Positions 45,809-57,340 of a DNA stretch of 64,000 nucleotides are shown piece after piece. Each line of letters begins with the position of its first letter. Within the stretch, counting starts at the first letter, position 1. A model generated the notes under the pieces. That model ran no database searches. It worked only from the letters and a program-made list of their open reading frames with translations, and was not told the origin of the DNA. Location of the stretch: the NCBI GenBank assembly GCA_039519185.1, contig CM076847.1, forward strand, positions 69,825,521 through 69,889,520. The letters run 5' to 3'. Origin of the DNA: Astragalus membranaceus. Its lineage: Eukaryota; Streptophyta; Magnoliopsida; Fabales; Fabaceae. The position numbers and the translations under genes were made by a program.

Positions 45809-46671
45809 ATTTTGCTCACCCGCGTCGAGCTGAGAAATGAAAGGCTCCTCGCGCCTCAACTGACCAAGACGCATCGAGCTGAGAAATGAAAGGCTCCTCG
45901 CGCCTCAACTGGGTAAATTGCGTCGAGATGGATCGAAGAATCAAAAGCTCCTCGCGCCTCAACTAAGCAAGATGCGTCGAGCAAGATCCAAAGGCTCTTC
46001 GCGCGTCAACAAGGTATAATTCGTCGAGCAAGAAAGAAATCACAGAGGCTCCCCACGCCTCAACAACTCAGATCACGAATCAATGTAACTTTGCACAAAG
46101 CTCAATTAACAGAAGCTCACATATTTACAGCAATCGAAAAGTTATTCTCCACAAGGAAGTGGGCTAAAATGCAACTACAAAGCGACAGTTAGACTCAATA
46201 CGGCCTACCAAGGCGGACAAGCAGGAGGAAAGTCAAAGCAAAAGGGGATCCAATCCAATTCAAAAAATTGGGTTTTGGCATCTCATACTTAATCTTTGGG
46301 GCATTACAATGATCAAGGGAAGACCAACTTGTCTACCTAAAACTCTCCACTCAATCAAAGGTCCAAAGAAATGGCACACAGACGCGAAGTCATCGGCAAG
46401 GCATGAGACCATGAGGTCTCAGGCAGCACGAGTAAGACCATGAGGTCTCACGCATCAGGCAAGAGACCACGAGGTCTCGGGTATCAGGCACCAAGGCAGG
46501 CGTAGCAAGTAAGCAGCAGAGTGAGACCCTATGGTCCCAGCCACCAGACACGGAGACAAGCGCAAGCAGGGAACCTTGGGGTCTCAGCCAAATTCTCCCT
46601 CTTTCTCACTCTTTGGGTCTTGCCTCTCCCTCTCTCGTGGAGTGAGTTAGATTTTGCAAAGGGTAAGAATT

Positions 46672-48035
46672 TGTGGTTATATTGCTTTTGCAGGTTAGGT
46701 TTTGATGATGATGTGTTCGTAGTCAAAATGACAAGCAGGTTAGGTTTTGATGATGATGTGTTCAAAGCAGAAAATGACAAAGCGGAAATCCAAGGCAAAC
46801 AAGACTCAAGAAGTAAGGGTAGTCTCTAGGGTTTGGGTCGTGTCTTAGGATATCTTGTAAGCCGCTTTTGAGAGTCAGCTCAACTCATCTCACAATCTCA
46901 TAGCCTTCATCTTGTCTTAACGCATGCATGCATAGGTAAGGCACGTAACATGAGAAAGTGTTTTTTGCATAATTATGAGCTTATTACAAACAAGCACAAA
47001 ATCGATTCATGGCTTCTTCCCTAAAGAAGAATATCGATTTTGAGCCTGTTCCTCTTAAAGAAGCAAATCGATTCCTCTCTTGTTTTTGTGAACTAGAAAA
47101 TCGATTCATAGCCTATTATTTTAAAGAGTAAAATCGATTTCCATCTTCCTTACTCTAATTAAAGAATCGAATTGCATCTTCCTTATTTTAATTAAAATCG
47201 ATTTCCAACCTTTTCCCTATAGCACAAATCGATTTCATTCCTTAGAAGCAATTAATAGATCAATTGTTCCTATTTCAAAGCCAAGAATCGATTTACATTC
47301 TAAACTCTTTTAAGCCAAAAATCGAATCTCTACTTAGTGTGATCTCATTCAACGGTCATAGTTTTCCTAAGCCTATAAATAGGACTTAGTTTCTCAGAAA
47401 AATACAACCCATTTTTATGCTTACGCTGAAACGCAAAACTAAACCCTAGCACAGACACCTATGTTCTTCAAGTATTTTTCATCTGTCAGAGCAGATTTCT
47501 CTCAAGGGTTAGGTTGGGTTGGTGATCTTCAAGTTGTTGTAATCTGCCTTCATAAGAGGTATTTTGGTGGTTAATTTGTAATTCATTTTTACGTTGTATT
47601 TGGTACTAGAGAGTGGGGTATCTCTCTAGGGTTGCTCACAGTACTAGGGAGTGGGGTATCTCTCTAGGGTTGCTGTTTGTACTAGAAAGTGGGGTATCTC
47701 TCTAGGGTTGTTGATTGTAACAAGGGTGGGGTACCTCTTGTTGCTGTTGATGTGGTAGATTTGAGGGCTCTTCATAGGTGGGGTATTCTAGGAGAAGAGT
47801 GCCTGAGTCTGTAAAGGTTTCCAAAGCACCTGTAAGCTTTATTGTGTTAGTGGAAAATCTCACAAGGGTGTGAGGACCGGACTCTGTGTTCTTTACTGCT
47901 TTATTTTCAGTTTTCGTTTCTCGTTAATTCGTTCAATAAACTTGCGCGAAAAATCAATCAAGTCGTTAAAGGGGACTTAATTTTTAAAATCTCAATTCAC
48001 CCCCCCCCTCTTGAGACTGAAGCCACTTGGTAACA
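46672..48035 (+). repeat. SIRE/Maximus-like copia solo LTR
   Basis: Starts TGTGGTTATATT and ends TTGGTAACA, flanked by GAATT (46667-46671) and TAATT (48036-48040), an imperfect 5-bp duplication. It has AATCGATT repeats at 47000-47330, GCCTATAAATAGG near 47373, three to four copies of GTGGGGTATCTCTCTAGGGT at 47610-47730, and a C tract (CAATTCACCCCCC) before the end. The word GCAGGTTAGGTTTTGATGAT is duplicated at 46690-46760. Confidence 0.75.
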
Positions 48036-50156
48036 TAATTCCCTTCCTTGACCGAAGCCATGAAAACAGTTACTAGGCGATAAGAAGATGCCTCGTTACC
48101 ACAAACTATCAGGTGCTTTCAGGAGCAATGACACTGTCGGCAGCAACAAGCCATCCCGTCGGGACGACCCGAGACAACCTGCAGAGGCGGATTAGCCGGC
48201 AGGTACGATGTCAACAAAGACTTCAAGCCAAGACCATTCTTCGGCCTAATCTCGGCTTGGGGGCATGTTTCCTGGACTGGACCAAGAGGCCCACTCATCA
48301 ATTAGACATGGATAGGTCCAATCCTTTTGATTCATATCCACAATAAATCAGCCCACTTGTGGAGCGAACTTGCAAGGGATCTTCACGCCTCAAGTGGCCA
48401 AAACGCACTACCACTAGGGCAAACCAAAGGAAGCTCTTCACGCCTTAAAAGGCCAATACGCGTCGAGTCCTAATAAGAAAAGTCTGGGGCGAGTTTGCAA
48501 AGGATCTTGGCACCTCAATCTACTTAGATGCGTTGAAGAGAAAGAAAAATGCCTCAATCTGCTTAGAAGATTCAAGTCAGAGAAGACTCCTCCCACCTCT
48601 GAACATGAAAATGCGTCGAAGTTGAAGGAAGATCTCCTCGCCTCATTTCACTCACCTGTGTTGAGTTGAAGGAAGGTCGCCTTGCCTCATTTTACTCACC
48701 TGCGTCGAGTTGAAAGAAGGTCACCTCCCCTCATTTTGCTCACCCGCGTCGAGCTGAGAAATGAAAGGCTCCTCGCGCCTCAACTGACCAAGACGCATCG
48801 AGCTGAGAAATGAAAGGCTCCTCGCGCCTTAACTGGGTAAGTTGCGTCGAGATGGATCGAGGAATCAAAAGCTCCTCGCGGCTCAACTAAGCAAGATGTG
48901 TTGAGCTAGATCCAAAGGCTCTTCGCACGTCAACAAGGCATAATGCACCGAGCAAGAAAGAAATCACAAAGGCTCCCCATGCCTCAGCAACTCAGATCAC
49001 GAATCAATGAAATTTTGCGAAAGGCACAATTGACAGAAGGTCGCATATTTACAGCAATCAAAAAGTTATTCTCCCCATGCCTACCAAAAAATATTTTGTT
49101 TTCCTGTTTTCAATAAACCTGTTAGGTGCTATAGCATCTGTTCTTGCATCTAACAGTATGCTTAGAGCTTTACTTCTGTTGTTTTTAAGTCTTTAGAGTT
49201 TTAGCCATAGGCCTCTCCCTTTAGTATGCATGAGCAGTGGGGTCACTGCTGGGTCTTAAGTTGGGGGGGAGGACCTTACATGTCTATTGTGTCAAATGTT
49301 GTTGAATGAAATGATCAGTTGATTTTTCTAGCCCTGCAATATTAGAAATTGTTCTTTTTGGGCTAATTTAGTGATGATTAAGTGTATATGTGTAGTGTAG
49401 CCTTGCTTGATTAATGACTAGTCTTATTGCTGCTTCTACACAAAACTCTGAACTTAGGGAGAAACTTAGTTAGTGCACTGTCTAGAGATCTGAAATGCCT
49501 AATCAAGCCATTTGTTGTGCTTTGAAGCCCCTCAATTCTTATGTGAAGTTGTTAGTCTACTCTCCCTTTTGAAAAATTCTTTGGCTTGACCAAAAGAAAG
49601 CCATTCTTTCCAAGGCTAAGAGAAATTCTGAACCTAGCTAGGAATTAGGCTAAGTTTAGAAATCACACACTCACAATTGAGCTGTAATAATTCTAGATGT
49701 TGTGAAAAAGCAATGGTGTGTGTGTGAGTGGGAATCTGAAAAATTAGCCCCTTAAGAGCAATCTTGAAGAACTGTCTGAGTTAGAGAAGAAACTGATCAT
49801 ATTATGAATTCTGTGAATAGGTGTTGTATGTTTTCTTGTCTTATGCAAGTGTCATTACTTGAGGACAAGCAATGGGTTAAGTTTGGGGGTGTGATAACTC
49901 ATTTTTACATGAGTTATTTATGCCTTTATGACTTAAATTCAAGTGACTTCTTCTCAAGTAATATGTCCTCTTTATTTAGTAAATATTAGTTATTTAGAGA
50001 AAAGAAGGATTAGGAACTAATTTGTTAAATATTTGGCACAATGGGTGCCCTTGTGAATGTTTTAATGTTTTGTTAGTGCTGCAGCGTTAGGCGCTATAGC
50101 GCTATATGACGGTGGGCCAGCTGGACATCACAAAGGAAAGTTACATGTTGGAGCCT

Positions 50157-51430
50157 TGATAAGTCTATTTTTAGAGTCTTTTTAATAGTTATTTTATTAA
50201 GTCTTTTTAGTATTTTAATTATATTTTTGATCTATTTTACTACAAATGTTTACTTTTTACCTTCAGGTTTTATTTTGAAGCAATTTCGACTGCTTATGTC
50301 TCAGCAGGTCAGAATTCGACTGGATCTCCCAGAATTCGACTGGATCTCCCAGAATTCGACTGGATCTCCCAGAATTCGACTACATCTTCCAGATTTTGAC
50401 TTCGACTGCATCTGTCTTCCAGATTTCGACTTCGACTGCATCTGTCTTCCAGATTTCGACTTCGACTGCATCTGTCTTCGAGATTTCGACTTCGACTGCA
50501 TCTGTCTTCCAGATTTCGACTTCGACTGCATCTGTTTTCCAGATTTCGACTTCGACTGCATCTGCTATCCAGATTTCGACTGTGCAGTCAAAATTTGATA
50601 TTTTTGCCCACTTGAGGATGGCTTTTTGATGACTACCTTGGCCAACTTGATTTTTCACTTTTTCCTCTTTTGGACCATTTTGCCCCTCATATTTACCTAT
50701 AAATAGAGGCTTGATCCTCACTTGTAACCAAGCTTGAATTTTGTTAGAAAATCAATGACAAAGGCTCTCTAATGATTCATGACTTCAATTTACTCTTCAT
50801 GCTTTTTATGATTCTTGTTTATTTACTTTCTTGCCCTTTTTCTTTCCAAGTCATTTACTTTCTTGCTCCTTTAATTTCTTGCACCTTTAATTTCCAAGTC
50901 ATTTACTTTCTTGCCCTTTAAATTCTTGCTATTTATTTTCTTTCCCTTTTACTTTCCAAGTCACTTACTTTCTTGCTCCTTTAAATTCTTGCACCTTTAT
51001 TTTCCAAGTCATTTACTATTCTTGCTATTTAATTTCTTGCACCTTTATTTTCCAAGTTATTTACTTTCTTGCACTTTTATTTTCCTTGCTCTTTAACTTT
51101 CCAAGTCAAGTAAATTACTGGCAATTTACTTTTCAAGCAATTTACTTTCTTGTCACTTACAATTCCGTTATTTATGATTTTTGCACTTTACCGCTTTCTT
51201 TTATTTCTCGCTATTTAACTTTATGTTTTCTCCTTTTATTTTCTTTTCTCCTCTTTTGTCTACAATGATCATGAGTGAGTAGACTTTACTAAAACATTCC
51301 TTCTTTCTAAAAACACTTTCTTTTCAGTTAATCAAACTTTGAAAAATTAAATTGGTATTCACTTAGGCTCTCCCTGTGGACCGATACTCTTTTATTACGC
51401 GATACGACCCGTGCACTTGCGGGGCTATCA
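50157..51430 (+). repeat. Element A copy 1, 5' LTR
   Basis: TGATAAGTCTATTT to GGGGCTATCA, 1274 bp. Three GAATTCGACTGGATCTCCCA units, six 30-bp repeats, TATA box at about 50697-50711 (CCTATAAATAGAGGC), and degenerate CCAAGTCATTTACTTTCTTG-type repeats at 50800-51110. Confidence 0.9.
50384..50583. repeat. 30-bp minisatellite in element A 5' LTR (6 copies)
   Basis: Unit CTTCCAGATTTCGACTTCGA + CTGCATCTGT. Six copies here and at 56183-56382, four in 54500-54640, five in 60300-60470. Confidence 0.9.
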
Positions 51431-51436
51431 AGTTTT

Positions 51437-51454
51437 TGGCGCTGTTGCCGGGGA
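51437..51454 (+). other. Element A copy 1 primer binding site
   Basis: TGGCGCTGTTGCCGGGGA: one T where the other Athila-type sites here have C. Copy 2 (57236-57253) shares the change. Confidence 0.8.
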
Positions 51455-51541
51455 GGCAGTGATATTGATTAAGTTTTTCGAAACCGGTTAGACTGAAATT
51501 TTATTTTCTTTATTTTTACTTTTTCTTGTCTTGTCCCTCGA

Positions 51542-53296
51542 ATGCGAAGAACCAGAAGTTTCGGTGAAACTGTTCAACAAATTCCCGAAATCGAAAGGTT
51601 CTTACATAGAAGGAGGAGAGAAATTCCTGATAACCAAATGGCAGCTAATGAAAATCGTGCTCTCAAAGAGTACGCAACACCTTCAGCAGAACCATCGGCT
51701 GCCATTGTACATCCAAATGTGGAAGCAAATAATTTTGAACTCAAAACATCTCTGCTTTCGATGGTACAACAAAACCAATTTTCTGGTTCTCCCACGGAGG
51801 ACCCAAATCTTCATATTTCAATTTTTCTTGAATACTGTGGAACTCTCAAATTAAACGGGGTACCTCCGGATGCCATAAGACTAAAACTCTTCCCTTTTTC
51901 ATTAAGGGATAGAGCTAGAGCATGGCTACATTCTTTGCCTTCAGAATCCATTACCAGCTGGGACCAGCTAAAACAAGCTTTTCTTACTAAATTCTTTCCC
52001 CCGAGTAAGACAGCTCAAATGAGAAATCAAATTACTCGATTTTCTCAAAACGACGGGGAATCTCTTTATGATGCTTGGGAACGTTTCAAAGAAATGTTAA
52101 GGCTATGCCCCCATCATGGACTAGAGAAATGGCTTGTTGTTCACACTTTTTATAATGGATTACAATATGCAACAAGAATGACTATTGATGCAGCTGCAGG
52201 TGGAGCTTTAATGAACAAAAATTTCACCGAAGCTTATGCACTCGTTGAAGATATGGTTCAAAACCATTGTCAGTGGACAAGTGAGCGAGCCATAACGAAT
52301 AAACCAGCCACATCAAAAGAGCCAGGTAAGTATGAAATATCTGTTGTTGATCATCTTACCTCAAAAGTAGACGCACTTTTTCAAAAATTTGAAAAATTAA
52401 ATGTAAGTGCCGTCTCACAAACTTCTTCTCCTATTACTCCACCATGTGAATTATGTGGGGTTGTTGGCCATATTGGAGCTGAATGCCAACTTGAGGCATC
52501 TAGTGCTGGAAAGAAGCATATTAACTATGCTCAAAAGGAAGATCCGTTTTCAAATACTTATAATCCTGGGTGGAGGAATCATCCAAATTTTTCTTATAAA
52601 AATCCTCCACCCAATCCAGCACCTAGACCACCTCCTGTCTTTCAAAATCAAGGCGTTTTTAACAACCCACAAAACAACCCGCAAAAGTCGAACTTGGAAT
52701 TTTTGATGGAAAAATTTGTGTCATCTCAAACAAAACAAAATGAAGAATTCAAAAATCAAACTGGTTATTTGAATGACACACTTATCAAATTAGTATCAAA
52801 AGTCGACTCTATTGCCACTCACAGTAAGATGCTTGAAAATCAAATAACTCAAGTAGCAACACAGGTGGCTTCATCCTCTAAATCTTCGGGGGTATTTCCT
52901 GAACAGTCTGAACAAAATCTAAATGGCCAAATATATGCTGTCACCCTTAGAAGCGAAAAACAATTAGAGGAACCAGATGCAAACCAAGAAAAAATTGTGA
53001 GTGAAAAACATAATTCACCGTGTGAGCAAGAAGAGAAAGAAAAAGAGAAGGAACCAGAAAAAGAAAGAGAAGAACCATACATCCCCCCACCACCATACAA
53101 ACCATCTCCTTTATCTTACTTTTCACCTTCCTTTGTGAAAAAAATAACATTTGATCTGGGGGGAATTGTAAAAAAGATCTTATTGCTTACACAACTTCCA
53201 TTTTACAAGCCATGGGATCTAGGAAAATGCTTTCATTCTTCATATGTCACTTGGTCTCTATGCTTCAAGCAATGGGACCCAGGAATAACTTTCTAA
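51542..53296 (+). CDS. Element A Gag, intact (584 aa), copy 1
   Basis: Gag forms the particle that packages the element's RNA in the cytoplasm. It starts MRRTRSFGETVQQIPEIERF, the first ATG after the primer site. The capsid (retrotransposon gag) domain spans about residues 90-240: FPFSLRDRARAWLHSLPSES, AFLTKFFPPSKTAQMRNQI, ESLYDAWERFKEMLRLCPHH. A CCHC zinc knuckle follows at about residue 303 (CELCGVVGHIGAEC). Then come a Pro/Asn-rich linker, a helical segment (KMLENQITQVATQV), ITLRSGK-like AVTLRSEKQ and an acidic EKEKEPEKE tract. After YIPPPPYKP, where Athila would run into protease, there is only a short unrelated tail. The frame is fully open, unlike most ORFs in the window. Confidence 0.85.
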   Translation: MRRTRSFGETVQQIPEIERFLHRRRREIPDNQMAANENRALKEYATPSAEPSAAIVHPNVEANNFELKTSLLSMVQQNQFSGSPTEDPNLHISIFLEYCGTLKLNGVPPDAIRLKLFPFSLRDRARAWLHSLPSESITSWDQLKQAFLTKFFPPSKTAQMRNQITRFSQNDGESLYDAWERFKEMLRLCPHHGLEKWLVVHTFYNGLQYATRMTIDAAAGGALMNKNFTEAYALVEDMVQNHCQWTSERAITNKPATSKEPGKYEISVVDHLTSKVDALFQKFEKLNVSAVSQTSSPITPPCELCGVVGHIGAECQLEASSAGKKHINYAQKEDPFSNTYNPGWRNHPNFSYKNPPPNPAPRPPPVFQNQGVFNNPQNNPQKSNLEFLMEKFVSSQTKQNEEFKNQTGYLNDTLIKLVSKVDSIATHSKMLENQITQVATQVASSSKSSGVFPEQSEQNLNGQIYAVTLRSEKQLEEPDANQEKIVSEKHNSPCEQEEKEKEKEPEKEREEPYIPPPPYKPSPLSYFSPSFVKKITFDLGGIVKKILLLTQLPFYKPWDLGKCFHSSYVTWSLCFKQWDPGITF

Positions 53297-53334
53297 AGGG
53301 AAAAGGTCAAGCTAATGACCATAAACGAGCGCTG

Positions 53335-53352
53335 CGTGGGAGGCAACCCACG
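53335..53352 (+). other. Conserved AGGCAA-loop hairpin, element A copy 1
   Basis: CGTGGG, AGGCAA, CCCACG: six Watson-Crick pairs. Copy 2 at 59134-59151. Confidence 0.65.
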
Positions 53353-53463
53353 GCTTAATGTATTTTTCGATTTATTGAAAAATAAAATACCCCAGGGCCG
53401 AGTTTCCTAAACCAGACAGCCAGGTGAGCTCTCCTAACCCCTTTTGTTTTATTTGAAAAATCA

Positions 53464-53495
53464 TTGAGGACAATGCCTAGTCCAAGCATGGGGGG
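53464..53495 (+). other. Internal polypurine-like module, element A copy 1
   Basis: TTGAGGACAATGCC, then CAAGCATGGGGGG. Compare the terminal TTGAGGACAAGC, CAAGCATAGGGGAG at 54251-54283. Copy 2 at 59263-59295. Confidence 0.6.
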
Positions 53496-54269
53496 TATTT
53501 TATTGCTTTTATTAGGAATGTCTTTATTGCTTTGCCAAGTTTTTATCTTTTTTTTGTACTCTGAGTTGTATCTGCTCCCTCCATCACGAAACTTTGTGAA
53601 CCCTAAGCATGTTTTAGATAAACCTTTTCTGGACAAAAATAATTTTTCAAATTTTCATTAGCAATCATCTAGGTGGACTGGTTGGGAACAACAAAATTGT
53701 ATCATGGTTCGATTTCTACTTCTAGGGCTTTTTCACACACACACTATTGAGACTGTTTTCAGTTATTAATACAATTAGAGGGACTGAAAAGAAACTAGTA
53801 ACCTGGTTCTCTTGGTGACATTCACTGGATGCGCGGTTACTGGAGAAAAACGTCTGAGTTGGGGTATTCAAAAAAAAAATAATAATAATTTGCAAAACCA
53901 ATTCAAAATGCAAAAGTTAGTGCATTTTAAATATCAAAATAAATGGTTAGCATATAAAATCAAAAAGAAAAGAAAAATGCTTGAATACCCAACGTATAAA
54001 GACCCTCCTTTGAGACCCGGTCTTAGTAAATGGAGGACCCAAGCTTAAGAATGTTGGGGAACCGGTTCTATGATGACATGGATATCCTCTCTAATGTATT
54101 GATACTTTAAATTTGTCTCCCAATTCCACAAGAAGCCCAAAATAGTAGCTCTCAAACCAAAGTGTTAGAATTGCCCCACAGTTCACTCAAGGTTTCAATA
54201 TGAAAATAATTTTCCTTCAGAATTGGCCTAAAGATTTACACTGTTTTTGCTTGAGGACAAGCAAAGGTT

Positions 54270-54285
54270 CAAGCATAGGGGAGTT
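54270..54285 (+). other. Element A copy 1 polypurine tract
   Basis: CAAGCATAGGGGAGTT directly before the 3' LTR. Confidence 0.8.
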
Positions 54286-55499
54286 TGATAAGTCTATTTT
54301 TAGAGTCTTTTTAATAGTTATTTTATTAAGTCTTTTTAGTATTTTAATTATATTTTTGATCTATTTTACTACAAATGTTTACTTTTTACCTTCAGGTTTT
54401 ATTTTGAAGCAATTTCGACTGCTTATGTCTCAGCAGGTCAGAATTCGAATGGATCTCCCAGAATTCGACTGGATCTCCCAGAATTTGACTGGATCTCCCA
54501 GAATTCGACTGCATCTTCCAGATTTCGACTTCGACTGCATCTGTCTTCCAGATTTCGACTTCGACTGCATCTGTCTTCCAGATTTCGACTTCGACTGCAT
54601 CTGTCTTCCAGATTTCGACTTCGACTGCATCTGCTATCCAGATTTCGACTGTGCAGTCAAAATTGGATATTTTTGCCCACTTGAGGATGGCTTTTTGATG
54701 ACTACCTTGGCCAACTTGATTTGCCACTTTTTCCTCTTTTGGACCATTTTGCCCCTCATATTTTCCTATAAATAGAGGCTTGATCCTCACTTGTAACCAA
54801 GCTTGAATTTTGTTAGAAAATCAATGACAAAGGCTCTCTAATGATTCATGACTTCAATTTACTCTTCATGATTTTTATGATTCTTGTTTATTTACTTTCT
54901 TGCCCTTTTTCTTTCCAAGTCATTTACTTTCTTGCTCCTTTAATTTCTTGCACCTTTAATTTCCAAGTCATTTACTTTCTTGCCCTTTAAATTCTTGCTA
55001 TTTATTTTCTTGCCCTTTTACTTTCCAAGTCATTTACTTTCTTGCTCCTTTAAATTCTTGCACCTTTATTTTCCAAGTCATTTACTATTCTTGCTATTTA
55101 ATTTCTTGCACCTTTATTTTCCAAGTTATTTACTTTCTTGCACTTTTATTTTCCTTGCTCTTTAACTTTCCAAGTCAAGTAAATTACTGGCAATTTACTT
55201 TTCAAGCAATTTACTTTCTTGTCACTTACAATTCCGTTATTTATGATTTTTGCACTTTACCGCTTTCTTTTATTTCTCGCTATTTAACTTTATGTTTTCT
55301 CCTTTTATTTTCTTTTCTCCTCTTTTGTCTACAATGATCATGAGTGAGTAGACTTTACTAAAACATTCCTTCTTTCTAAAAACACTTTCTTTTCAGTTAA
55401 TTAAACTTTGAAAAATTAAATTGGTATTCACTTAGGCTCTCCCTGTGGACCGATACTCTTTTATTACGCGATACGACCCGTGCACTTGCGGGGCTATCA
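54286..55499 (+). repeat. Element A copy 1, 3' LTR
   Basis: 1214 bp; four 30-bp repeats against six in the 5' LTR, and GAATTCGAATGG in the first 20-bp unit. Otherwise near-identical to 50157-51430. Confidence 0.9.
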
Positions 55500-55548
55500 A
55501 GCCTCATACTTTATGTCAAGTCAAAGCCTGACTTTCCTAAGCCTCATA

Positions 55549-55955
55549 CCTTAAGAGCAATCTTGAAGAACTGTCTGAGTTAGAGAAGAAACTGATCATA
55601 TTATGAATTCTGTGAATAGGTGTTGTATGTTTTCTTGTCTTATGCAAGTGTCATTACTTGAGGACAAGCAATGGGTTAAGTTTGGGGGTGTGATAACTCA
55701 TTTTTACATGAGTTATTTATGCCTTTATGACTTAAATTCAAGTGACTTCTTCTCAAGTAATATGTCCTCTTTATTTAGTAAATATTAGTTATTTAGAGAA
55801 AAGAAGGGTTAGGAACTAATTTGTTAAATATTTGGCACAATGGGTGCCCTTGTGAATGTTTTCATGTTTTGTTAGTGCTGCAGCGTTAGGCGCTATAGCG
55901 CTATATGACGGTGGGCCAGCTGGACATCACAAAGAAAAGTTACATGTTGGAGCCT
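55549..55955 (+). repeat. Duplicated X fragment between A copies
   Basis: Repeat of 49750-50156 (X polypurine tract and LTR start) with a few substitutions. It is followed by A copy 2 at the identical AGCCT site, which shows duplication and not independent insertion. Confidence 0.9.
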
Positions 55956-57229
55956 TGATAAGTCTATTTTTAGAGTCTTTTTAATAGTTATTTTATTAAG
56001 TCTTTTTAGTATTTTAATTATATTTTTGATCTATTTTACTACAAATGTTTACTTTTTACCTTCAGGTTTTATTTTGAAGCAATTTCGACTGCTTATGTCT
56101 CAGCAGGTCAGAATTCGACTGGATCTCCCAGAATTCGACTGGATCTCCCAGAATTCGACTGGATCTCCCAGAATTCGACTACATCTTCCAGATTTTGACT
56201 TCGACTGCATCTGTCTTCCAGATTTCGACTTCGACTGCATCTGTCTTCCAGATTTCGACTTCGACTGCATCTGTCTTCCAGATTTCGACTTCGACTGCAT
56301 CTGTCTTCCAGATTTCGACTTCGACTGCATCTGTTTTCCAGATTTCGACTTCGACTGCATCTGCTATCCAGATTTCGACTGTGCAGTCAAAATTTGATAT
56401 TTTTGCCCACTTGAGGATGGCTTTTTGATGACTACCTTGGCCAACTTGATTTTTCACTTTTTCCTCTTTTGGACCATTTTGCCCCTCATATTTACCTATA
56501 AATAGAGGCTTGATCCTCACTTGTAACCAAGCTTGAATTTTGTTAGAAAATCAATGACAAAGGCTCTCTAATGATTCATGACTTCAATTTACTCTTCATG
56601 CTTTTTATGATTCTTGTTTATTTACTTTCTTGCCCTTTTTCTTTCCAAGTCATTTACTTTCTTGCTCCTTTAATTTCTTGCACCTTTAATTTCCAAGTCA
56701 TTTACTTTCTTGCCCTTTAAATTCTTGCTATTTATTTTCTTTCCCTTTTACTTTCCAAGTCACTTACTTTCTTGCTCCTTTAAATTCTTGCACCTTTATT
56801 TTCCAAGTCATTTACTATTCTTGCTATTTAATTTCTTGCACCTTTATTTTCCAAGTTATTTACTTTCTTGCACTTTTATTTTCCTTGCTCTTTAACTTTC
56901 CAAGTCAAGTAAATTACTGGCAATTTACTTTTCAAGCAATTTACTTTCTTGTCACTTACAATTCCGTTATTTATGATTTTTGCACTTTACCGCTTTCTTT
57001 TATTTCTCGCTATTTAACTTTATGTTTTCTCCTTTTATTTTCTTTTCTCCTCTTTTGTCTACAATGATCATGAGTGAGTAGACTTTACTAAAACATTCCT
57101 TCTTTCTAAAAACACTTTCTTTTCAGTTAATCAAACTTTGAAAAATTAAATTGGTATTCACTTAGGCTCTCCCTGTGGACCGATACTCTTTTATTACGCG
57201 ATACGACCCGTGCACTTGCGGGGCTATCA
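55956..57229 (+). repeat. Element A copy 2, 5' LTR
   Basis: Same length and repeat number (six) as the 5' LTR of copy 1. Confidence 0.9.
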
Positions 57230-57340
57230 AGTTTTTGGCGCTGTTGCCGGGGAGGCAGTGATATTGATTAAGTTTTTCGAAACCGGTTAGACTGAAATTT
57301 TATTTTCTTTATTTTTACTTTTTCTTGTCTTGTCCCTCGA

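Larger units (their letters stand above)
43226..48265 (+). repeat. Tandem LTR-3'UTR unit 2
   Basis: Same plan as unit 1, with two solo LTR insertions (43696-45808 and 46672-48035). Without these and their duplications it is about 1.55 kb, the best estimate of unit length. It contains clear 44-bp subrepeats at 43570-43695 (GCGTCGAGTTGAAGGAAG with CGCCTCGCCTCATTT). Confidence 0.85.
53297..54285 (+). other. Element A copy 1, 3' UTR
   Basis: Non-coding. Hairpin with AGGCAA loop at 53335-53352, internal polypurine-like module at 53464-53495, and terminal module at 54251-54285. Confidence 0.75.
50157..55499 (+). mobile_element. Element A copy 1: gag-only Athila-type retrotransposon
   Basis: 5343 bp: LTR, primer site, intact gag, 3' UTR, polypurine tract, LTR. 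Flanked by AGCCT (50152-50156 and 55500-55504). No protease, RT or integrase, so it depends on a helper. It is inserted in the 3' LTR of X. Confidence 0.9.
49750..55548 (+). repeat. 5.8-kb tandem segmental duplication, copy 1
   Basis: Bases 49750-55548 are repeated from 55549 with a constant offset of 5799. Each copy holds part of X and one complete A element. At the junction a 9-base filler (AGCCTCATA) copies the nearby flank. Later offsets grow to 5800 (one G) and 5830 (one extra 30-bp LTR repeat). Confidence 0.9.

Noticed and set aside
50227..50721. ORFs with DFDFDCICLP or EVEIWKTDAV repeats (also at 54200-54790, 56026-56520, 60000-60620)
   Set aside because: A 30-bp minisatellite stays open in several frames on both strands because 30 is a multiple of three; these are LTR repeats, not proteins.
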